Shown here: positions 43,106 through 48,031 of the stretch, one piece after another
Layout of the letters: each line of letters begins with the position of its first letter
Position numbering within the stretch: the first letter of the stretch is position 1
Source of the DNA: Lachnospiraceae bacterium UBA7729
GTDB taxonomy: Bacteria; Bacillota; Clostridia; Lachnospirales; Lachnospiraceae
Direction of reading: 5' to 3'
Length of the DNA stretch: 48,031 nucleotides
NCBI GenBank assembly: GCA_002482005.1
Contig: DLFD01000027.1
Coordinates: forward strand, 1-48,031
Made by a program: the position numbers and the translations under genes
Notes under the pieces: generated by a model
Told to the model about the DNA's origin: nothing
Databases searched by the model: none
Seen by the model: only the letters and a program-made list of their open reading frames with translations

Positions 43106-43618
43106 TCAGGCTTCCTTTCCGCTCAGTCTTGTCGCGGCCCAGTAAGCTCCCATGGAGCTGTCCGGCTGAGAGGTGACGTCATCCGACAGATAGCCGTCAA
43201 GCCCGCAGGATGCCGGGTCCCAGTTTCTGGCCTGGTCCGTTGTCCCGAACTCCACTTCCGCATACCAGAATTCGGTCGGCAGTCCTTCGTCAACACGATT
43301 GACCTCAAGGAAAAGGCCGTCCGGAAGGCGGTAAGTCTTTCTGACCTTTTTTATGAGGGGCAGTCCGATCAGGTCCTCGAGTTCCTCAAACTTGTCTTTC
43401 GGAATGCTCAGCTCGATCTCCTTGCGGGAGAGACCACTGTCGCGGCTGACCGACTTGAAGCAGAGAACATATTCCGTCCTTCCGCCCGTCTCAGCTTCTT
43501 CGCGGATCCTGACGGTAGGGCGTACGGTCACGTATCCCTGCCTCATCAGCTGCTCTTTCTCAAGAGGCAGATCAGCCTCAGGCCAGCCAGTTACCATCCA
43601 CTTGCGTTCGATCTCCAT
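43106..43618 (-). CDS. CYTH-domain protein (triphosphate tunnel family)
   Basis: A 170-residue cytoplasmic protein. The N-terminal EIERKW signature is present. The start at 43618 follows GGAGG ten bases upstream; the frame is open 13 codons further. The family includes inorganic triphosphatases, thiamine triphosphatases and adenylate cyclases of class IV; which activity applies here is not visible. Paired with the rhomboid gene. Confidence 0.9.
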   Translation of the reverse strand: MEIERKWMVTGWPEADLPLEKEQLMRQGYVTVRPTVRIREEAETGGRTEYVLCFKSVSRDSGLSRKEIELSIPKDKFEELEDLIGLPLIKKVRKTYRLPDGLFLEVNRVDEGLPTEFWYAEVEFGTTDQARNWDPASCGLDGYLSDDVTSQPDSSMGAYWAATRLSGKEA

Positions 43619-43712
43619 TGCTCTGTATCCTCCGATGATGATCTCTGCTTTCCCCATGTCATCTGTACCGCTTTCTGTCAGATGGCCAGCGGCCGCTCAG
43701 ATCAGTCTTTCT

Positions 43713-44288
43713 TCACAGTATCCCGCTCACGAAGATCTCGGTCCCGATCGCCAGAAGGATGACGCCTCCCAGGACCGAAGCCTTTGTGGACAGCTTCATT
43801 CCGATCTTCTTCCCAAGCTCCAGTCCTGCCATGCAGATGCCCTGGGTCACAGCCGCTATGATCAGGCAGCAGATGCAGGCCTGAAGAGCTGTATATCCGG
43901 AGATGGTGAAACCGGTGGAAAGGGCATCGATCGAAGTGGCGATCCCCTGCATGAGAAGAGTCCCCGAAGAGACTTCCTCTTCCTCCTCTACCGCTTTTCC
44001 GGTCAGTCCTTCATACAGCATCTTACCGCCGATATAGGCCAGCAGGGCCAGGGCGATCCAGGGAATAAACTTCTGAAAAGCCGTAAAATACGTCACCAGC
44101 TGATGGACGCAGAACCAGCCGATCATGGGCATGGCATACTGAAAACCTGCATACACGCCCGCGACCGCCGTCATCCTGCCTGGTCTCATATGAGGTTCGC
44201 GAAGACCATTGGCACAGGATACAGAGAACGCATCCATAGCCAGTCCGACTCCGAGAAGAATGCTTTTGAAGATGAAAGGAAATCCCAT
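43713..44288 (-). CDS. mntP: MntP-type manganese exporter
   Basis: A 191-residue membrane protein with six helices. Two repeated motifs with transport aspartates are visible: GLAMDAFSVSCANG near 16 and ATSIDALSTGF near 117. It would export Mn2+. An acidic Glu-rich loop (100-106) lies between the two halves. No yybP-ykoY riboswitch is seen upstream; two repeat copies sit directly before it. Confidence 0.92.
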   Translation of the reverse strand: MGFPFIFKSILLGVGLAMDAFSVSCANGLREPHMRPGRMTAVAGVYAGFQYAMPMIGWFCVHQLVTYFTAFQKFIPWIALALLAYIGGKMLYEGLTGKAVEEEEEVSSGTLLMQGIATSIDALSTGFTISGYTALQACICCLIIAAVTQGICMAGLELGKKIGMKLSTKASVLGGVILLAIGTEIFVSGIL

Positions 44289-44300
44289 AGCCTGTCCTCA

Positions 44301-44391
44301 CGCAAAAGCCTGCCGCTGGCAGCCCTTTATTGCATACTTTAGTATACAAAAAGCCTGCCGCTGGCAGCCCTTTTGCATACTTAGGAATACA
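44301..44391 (+). repeat. Dispersed palindromic repeat, copies D and E in tandem
   Basis: Copy D (44301-44346) and copy E (44343-44391) both have core GCCTGCC-GCT-GGCAGCC. They are head to tail, separated by none or a few bases at GTATAC. Copy D lacks part of the left end. They lie upstream of mntP and downstream of the tRNA operon terminator. Confidence 0.8.
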
Positions 44392-44393
44392 AA

Positions 44394-44423
44394 GATATCC
44401 GGATAATCAGATATCCGGATATC
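44394..44423 (-). terminator. Terminator of the tRNA operon
   Basis: A 12-bp stem GATATCCGGATA / TATCCGGATATC with a six-base loop, followed on the minus strand by UUUG. It lies 24 bases past tRNA-Leu. The second half alone forms a 14-base palindrome GATATCCGGATATC (44410-44423). Confidence 0.65.
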
Positions 44424-44446
44424 GCACAGCAGTGTATATATCAAAG

Positions 44447-44526
<80 letters not shown>

Positions 44527-44586
44527 CTGGCCAGGGTGCTCCCTGTCTTCAGCATGAAGTTATTATAAACATTCTGCTGATATAAG

Positions 44587-44616
44587 ACAAGCCGCCACAC
44601 TGATGTGACGGCTTGT
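44587..44616 (-). other. Hairpin between tRNA-Lys and tRNA-Leu
   Basis: ACAAGCCG and CGGCTTGT arms (44587-44594, 44609-44616) form a stem that can extend towards the loop. No U-run follows, so it is more likely a processing signal than a terminator. Confidence 0.45.
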
Positions 44617-44634
44617 ACCCGAATACTGGCAATA

Positions 44635-44707
44635 TGAGGCATGGGGGATTCGAACCCCCGACAACTTGATTAAAAGTCAAGTGCTCTACCACCTGAGCTA
44701 ATACCCC
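44635..44707 (-). tRNA. tRNA-Lys (anticodon UUU)
   Basis: A 73-base cloverleaf with acceptor GGGGTAT/ATGCCTC (one G-U), anticodon stem CTTGA/TCAAG, loop CTTTTAA and T-arm GGGGG-TTCGAAT-CCCCC. Confidence 0.96.
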
Positions 44708-44733
44708 AGATATAAAAAATGGCCTCTGCCAAG

Positions 44734-44805
44734 CTGGGCTAACCGGATTCGGACCGGTGAATGCAGGAGTCAAAGTCCTGTGCCTTACCGCTTGGCGATA
44801 GCCCA
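44734..44805 (-). tRNA. tRNA-Gln (anticodon UUG)
   Basis: A 72-base cloverleaf with acceptor TGGGCTA/TAGCCCA, anticodon stem CAGGA/TCCTG, loop CTTTGAC and discriminator G. Confidence 0.96.
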
Positions 44806-44814
44806 ATAGGTAAG

Positions 44815-44889
44815 GGTGGGTACAGGGATTCGAACCCTGGGCCTCCAGAGCCACAATCTGGCGCGCTAACCAACTGCGCTATACCCACC
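44815..44889 (-). tRNA. tRNA-His (anticodon GUG)
   Basis: A 75-base cloverleaf including an encoded extra G at the 5' end (-1) that pairs with C73, as expected for tRNA-His. Anticodon stem CCAGA/TCTGG, loop TTGTGGC. Confidence 0.96.
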
Positions 44890-44917
44890 ATAAGTATTAG
44901 GAGCTTCGCACTCCGAG

Positions 44918-44991
<74 letters not shown>

Positions 44992-44995
44992 AAAA

Positions 44996-45066
44996 AGCGG
45001 GTGATGGGAATCGAACCCACGTATCCAGCTTGGAAGGCTGGTGTTCTACCATTGAACTACACCCGC
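44996..45066 (-). tRNA. tRNA-Gly (anticodon UCC)
   Basis: A 71-base cloverleaf with acceptor GCGGGTG/CACCCGC, loop CTTCCAA and discriminator U. Confidence 0.96.
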
Positions 45067-45101
45067 AAAAGTGAAACGATAGATTGTTAATACTTGAAAT
45101 C

Positions 45102-45176
45102 TCGGGGTGACAAGATTCGAACTTGCGACTTCCTGCTCCCAAAGCAGGCGCTCTAGCCAAACTGAGCCACACCCCG
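45102..45176 (-). tRNA. tRNA-Pro (anticodon UGG)
   Basis: A 75-base cloverleaf with acceptor CGGGGTG/CACCCCG, anticodon stem CCTGC/GCAGG, loop TTTGGGA and discriminator A. It is the first tRNA of the operon. Confidence 0.96.
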
Positions 45177-45238
45177 GAATCTTGGGAAACTTGGAATTCT
45201 TTGTGTTCTCACTGCCTTTTCCCTCAAGCACGAAACAC

Positions 45239-45267
45239 ATTATATTCTCGGCCCCAGGGAATGTCAA
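45239..45267 (-). promoter_or_regulatory. Consensus promoter of the tRNA operon
   Basis: On the minus strand TTGACA (45267-45262), exactly 17 bases, TATAAT (45244-45239): a perfect sigma-A promoter. The start near 45232 lies about 55 bases before tRNA-Pro. No other tRNA promoter is seen within the cluster. Confidence 0.92.
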
Positions 45268-45328
45268 CCCCGATCTAAAATTTTTTTTGAAGATTTTTCA
45301 GGAGATTTTTCAGGATCTTTTCAGAGTC

Positions 45329-45823
45329 TCACAGACTCTTCAGTTCGGCCTTCGGCGGCTGCTCCAGAAACAGTGTCAGGACGATGTAGGTGGGCTCCCG
45401 CCCCTGCTGTCTCGGGAATGTCATGCTGCCCGGGTTCAGGATCAGGACCTTCGGATCTGACTCATCCAGGACCGGCCGGTGGGTATGGCCGCAGATCGCC
45501 ACATCGCACTGCCGGGCTCTGGCCTCATAGAGCAGCTCCGACGTCCCGAAGCTGACGCCCAGCTCATGTCCGTGAGCCAGCAGGATCCGGTGGCCTGCGA
45601 TCTCGATGACCTGTTCATCCGGGAATCTGCCCGGTTGATCGCAGTTTCCCTCAGCAAAATATGCCGGGATGTCTTTCCCGATCCCTGAATACCGGCGGAA
45701 TTCCGCCTCCGTCTCCTGCAGGTCCCCCGCATGGATCAGACCATCGACCGGGTCTTCCCGCTTTACGGCTTCCGCCGCGTTGTCGTCCCAGCCGTGTGTA
45801 TCGCTCATCACCAGTATCTTCAT
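45329..45823 (-). CDS. YfcE/MJ0936-type metallophosphoesterase
   Basis: A 164-residue cytoplasmic phosphodiesterase. The metal-binding motifs are DTHG near 8, GDLQ near 33, EGNCD near 58, HGHE near 84 and GHTHRP near 111. Physiological substrate is unknown. GGAGG lies about 12 bases before the ATG, a long spacing. It follows rdgB by 55 bases; the two are often neighbours in Clostridia. Confidence 0.92.
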   Translation of the reverse strand: MKILVMSDTHGWDDNAAEAVKREDPVDGLIHAGDLQETEAEFRRYSGIGKDIPAYFAEGNCDQPGRFPDEQVIEIAGHRILLAHGHELGVSFGTSELLYEARARQCDVAICGHTHRPVLDESDPKVLILNPGSMTFPRQQGREPTYIVLTLFLEQPPKAELKSL

Positions 45824-45878
45824 AGCTCAGGCAGCCCTCCAAAAAGTGAACATCTCGCAGATGCAGTACTGTTTTTTC

Positions 45879-46589
45879 TCATCGTCCCATCTTTTCCGAC
45901 AGATAATCATGCATGGCCTTGAAAGCCTTTCCCCTGTGGCTGATGGCATTCTTCTCCTCCGGAAGAAGTTCCGCAGAAGTCTTCCCGTACTCCGGCAGAA
46001 AGAAGATCGGGTCGTAGCCAAACCCATGCTTTCCTGCCTGATGGTAGGCGATCCGTCCTTCCATCTTTCCTACGATCGTCTTCACAGTCCCGTCCGGCCA
46101 TGCGCAGCAGCACGCGCAGACAAACCTTGCAGATCTGAGCACGCCTGGATCGCCGTTCTCACCGGCTCCCGGGCGGTATTCTTCCCCATCCGCCAGGAAG
46201 AATTCCGAGCCTTCTCTGGAAAGAGGCATCTTCCCGGCCTCCTCCCTGCCTCGGCAGTAATCATTCACCCGGTCGATCAGAGTGCGGTTCTTCAGGTCGT
46301 ACGAAGTATCTTTGCCGAGGTACCTGGCGGAATAGATCCCCGGTTCGCCCCTCAGGCAGTCGATCACAAGCCCGGAATCGTCGGCGATCGCCATCTGGCC
46401 GGAAGCAAGGGCTACCGTCCTCGCCTTGATCTCCGCATTCTCCGCAAATGTTCTTCCGTTCTCATGGATCTCAGCAGAGATCCCGGCTTCCGCCATCGAG
46501 ACGATCTCGAGATCCACATCCGAAAGGATCTCCCTGATCTCGATCATCTTGTTCCTGTTGCCGGTCGCAACGATCATCCTCTGTCCCAT
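45879..46589 (-). CDS. rdgB: RdgB/HAM1-family XTP/dITP pyrophosphatase
   Basis: A 236-residue housecleaning enzyme that hydrolyses XTP, ITP and dITP to monophosphates. Family motifs: ATGNRNKMIEI at the start, ADDSGLVIDCLRGEPGIYSARYLG near 73, GYDPIFFLPEYGKT near 190 and SHRGKAF near 217. An insert near 115-155 (REGSEFFLADGEEYRPGAGEN) makes it longer than the usual 200 residues. The start at 46589 follows AGGAGAAG; that site is the last of three tandem 13-base repeats. The open frame extends further upstream without a good site. Confidence 0.93.
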   Translation of the reverse strand: MGQRMIVATGNRNKMIEIREILSDVDLEIVSMAEAGISAEIHENGRTFAENAEIKARTVALASGQMAIADDSGLVIDCLRGEPGIYSARYLGKDTSYDLKNRTLIDRVNDYCRGREEAGKMPLSREGSEFFLADGEEYRPGAGENGDPGVLRSARFVCACCCAWPDGTVKTIVGKMEGRIAYHQAGKHGFGYDPIFFLPEYGKTSAELLPEEKNAISHRGKAFKAMHDYLSEKMGR

Positions 46590-46590
46590 G

Positions 46591-46629
46591 ATTCTTCTCC
46601 TGTATTCTTCTCCCGTATCCTTCTCCTGT
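46591..46629 (-). repeat. 13-bp tandem repeat carrying Shine-Dalgarno sequences before rdgB
   Basis: Three 13-base units (starts 46591, 46604, 46617 on the plus strand; ATTCTTCTCCTGT type) each supply AGGAGAA or GGGAGAA on the mRNA. Only the first is correctly spaced from the start. Confidence 0.8.
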
Positions 46630-46690
46630 ATCCGATATCCTGTCATCGCGTCATGTTCCGTATCATACCGCATCGCGCATTTTCTTTCCG

Positions 46691-48031
46691 TCAGCTGCAG
46701 GCTGTATAGATCTTCATGCATACGTTCGTCCCGTAGGCATCCTGCGTGCGTTCCCAGCTGTGTCCGTCCGGACTGATGTAGCTCTCCCTGCCTTTCGTTG
46801 AGACGTTCTGCGTATACCGGTCTTTTTTCACTTCCACCGCGACCGGCTTGTCCTGCCCCGGGCTGAAGATCCTTACGATCACAGCGAACTTCTCTCCCGC
46901 CGCAAGCCTCACCGCCCGTTCCGCGTTGACCGTGTAGAAGCCGGGGGTCTCCAGATATGCCGTCGCCAGGGCTATGCTCCTCTGCCCGCAGCTGGTCCGG
47001 TCTCCTTTTGGCAGCACAAGGTCTTTCCCGCTTTCAAAGTCAGGGACAAGAAAGATGCTTACGGTCGTCGCATTTCCGACCGAATAAAGTCCGACAGCTT
47101 CTATGGTCTGGTCCAGATCTGAGACAAAGACGCCGGCAAAGTATGCCTCAGGGCTTCCATAGCCCTGCCTGGCCTGCCAGCCAAGCCTGTCCTGTTCAAG
47201 AACATGACGGTCTTTGGCAGCTTCGGCAGGCTGCACATCCGTATAGGCGATTCCGCCCTTCCGGAAGAGATTCCGGTCCTCATAGGATACATAGAAGATC
47301 CCGTCCTCACCGAAACCGCTGCCCCAGGTATTCTGGCAGATCCATGCCCCGTCTTCCTCTGGCCTGATCAGGAAATTCTCCTTAGGATAAGTGTCGTCCC
47401 AGCCGAGGACCAGAATATCATGGTCCAGCTTCTCGGTCATCGGGTCGAAGTAGCCGGATGTCTTTTCATTATAATATGCTCTCCGCGGATCATCTGTGTG
47501 CGCGCGGTCCATGGTCAGCGATGACTGCACCGGCCCGTAGCGATAGATCATGCTGCGGATCTCTTCCTGGGACATGCCCCTCAGAAGCCGCATCTCCGAA
47601 GCCCTGGCCGCTGGCTTCAGCCCCTCTGGGGATATCCCGTCGCCGTACGGATCTTCCTCCTCGGTGACCGGTCCCTTATCGTCCGCCAGGTAGGACATGA
47701 TCATGCTGTAGTCTCCCCCGTCATCCTGGCCGGCGTCAAACCCGTTCTGCATGGAGATATGATCTGCTGAGAATTCGATCTCCTGTCCCGGGCGCAGAGA
47801 CGCCTCCAGAGCCTCAGCTGCTGCAAGCGCCCAGCAGGTCCCGAGGGAGCCCTGGCTTCTCACGGCCGGCTTCTTCCCATGATCAGCCCAGGAAAAACGG
47901 GCCGGCAGCAGAGAAGGCAGATCCGAAAACACTGCCTCGGCGGCATAGGTATAGCGGTGTCCTTTCCCGAAGTCCGATCCCGGTCTCCCGTACAGCATCT
48001 CTTCCGCTGAAAGCCAGCCGGTATCCTGTAA
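46691..48031 (-). CDS. C1-family (papain-like) cysteine peptidase, 5' end beyond the window
   Basis: Partial: 446 residues visible, and the frame is open through the right edge at 48031, so the N-terminus is missing. The catalytic cysteine is in QGSLGTCWALAAAEAL, the histidine in KLDHDILVLGWDD and the asparagine in ICQNTWGSGFGEDG. After the peptidase a C-terminal beta-rich domain (about the last 200 residues, ending TACS) fits the lectin-like domain seen in cell-surface C1 peptidases of Clostridia. A secreted or surface role is likely but its signal peptide is outside the window. Confidence 0.9.
   Translation of the reverse strand, partial: LQDTGWLSAEEMLYGRPGSDFGKGHRYTYAAEAVFSDLPSLLPARFSWADHGKKPAVRSQGSLGTCWALAAAEALEASLRPGQEIEFSADHISMQNGFDAGQDDGGDYSMIMSYLADDKGPVTEEEDPYGDGISPEGLKPAARASEMRLLRGMSQEEIRSMIYRYGPVQSSLTMDRAHTDDPRRAYYNEKTSGYFDPMTEKLDHDILVLGWDDTYPKENFLIRPEEDGAWICQNTWGSGFGEDGIFYVSYEDRNLFRKGGIAYTDVQPAEAAKDRHVLEQDRLGWQARQGYGSPEAYFAGVFVSDLDQTIEAVGLYSVGNATTVSIFLVPDFESGKDLVLPKGDRTSCGQRSIALATAYLETPGFYTVNAERAVRLAAGEKFAVIVRIFSPGQDKPVAVEVKKDRYTQNVSTKGRESYISPDGHSWERTQDAYGTNVCMKIYTACS

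Noticed and set aside
44289..44446. Manganese riboswitch (yybP-ykoY) before mntP
   Set aside because: The region is fully taken up by repeat copies D and E and the tRNA terminator; no riboswitch pattern seen.

Overview
The window looks like chromosome of an anaerobic, fermentative Clostridia member, most likely a Lachnospiraceae relative. Grounds: moderate GC, AGGAGG-type ribosome sites, pyruvate formate-lyase with its activase beside an FNR-type oxygen sensor, a sufCBDSU iron-sulfur operon using SufU, a domain-permuted GH3 beta-glucosidase, a small DUF6472-like protein, and an N-terminally extended RsmH outside the division cluster. No phage, plasmid, rRNA or CRISPR locus is visible. Nearly all genes lie on the minus strand; the plus-strand exceptions are a YgjP-type hydrolase, an ECF S component and rsmH.

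Layout. 1-4.6 kb: pflB, a 255-bp hairpin-rich GC element, pflA, a perfect FNR box (TTGAT-N4-ATCAA) placed as in a class II promoter, and a Crp/Fnr regulator with a CX2CX2C cluster. 4.7-9.5 kb: YgjP-type metallohydrolase, ECF S component, PHP phosphoesterase, AzlCD exporter, rsmH. 9.6-27.5 kb: the most unusual part, ten genes transcribed leftward: Lon-like AAA+ ATPase, HTH regulator, membrane-anchored vWA protein, a 1288-residue tubulin/FtsZ-like protein, two unrecognised proteins, a zinc-ribbon GTPase-like protein, a coiled-coil membrane protein, a single-pass membrane protein and a secreted protein. 27.6-33.2 kb: DUF6472-like protein, permuted GH3, histidine kinase and response regulator, small alarmone synthetase. 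33.4-37 kb: a CUT1-type sugar ABC transporter without its ATPase. 37.2-42.4 kb: the suf operon. 42.5-44.3 kb: rhomboid protease, CYTH protein, MntP. 44.4-45.3 kb: seven tRNAs behind a consensus promoter. 45.3-48 kb: YfcE-type phosphodiesterase, RdgB, and a C1-family peptidase running off the right edge.

How the parts may work together. FNR, FNR box and pflA form a local oxygen-control circuit for formate fermentation. The response regulator, kinase and GH3 genes look like one sugar-response operon. In the 9.6-27.5 kb cluster, predicted topology puts a vWA protein and a secreted protein outside, two single-pass proteins in the membrane, and tubulin-like, GTPase-like and AAA+ proteins inside. 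That suggests an envelope-spanning NTP-driven assembly. The gene mix recalls the computationally described GTPase/vWA/AAA+ 'conflict' systems; its function is unknown to me and this is inference.

Two kinds of dispersed palindromes occur between genes: five same-orientation copies of an approximately 45-bp terminator-like repeat (core GCCTGCC-N3-GGCAGC), and several REP-like inverted repeats built around GGGGACAGGTAC or GGTGCCTGA motifs.
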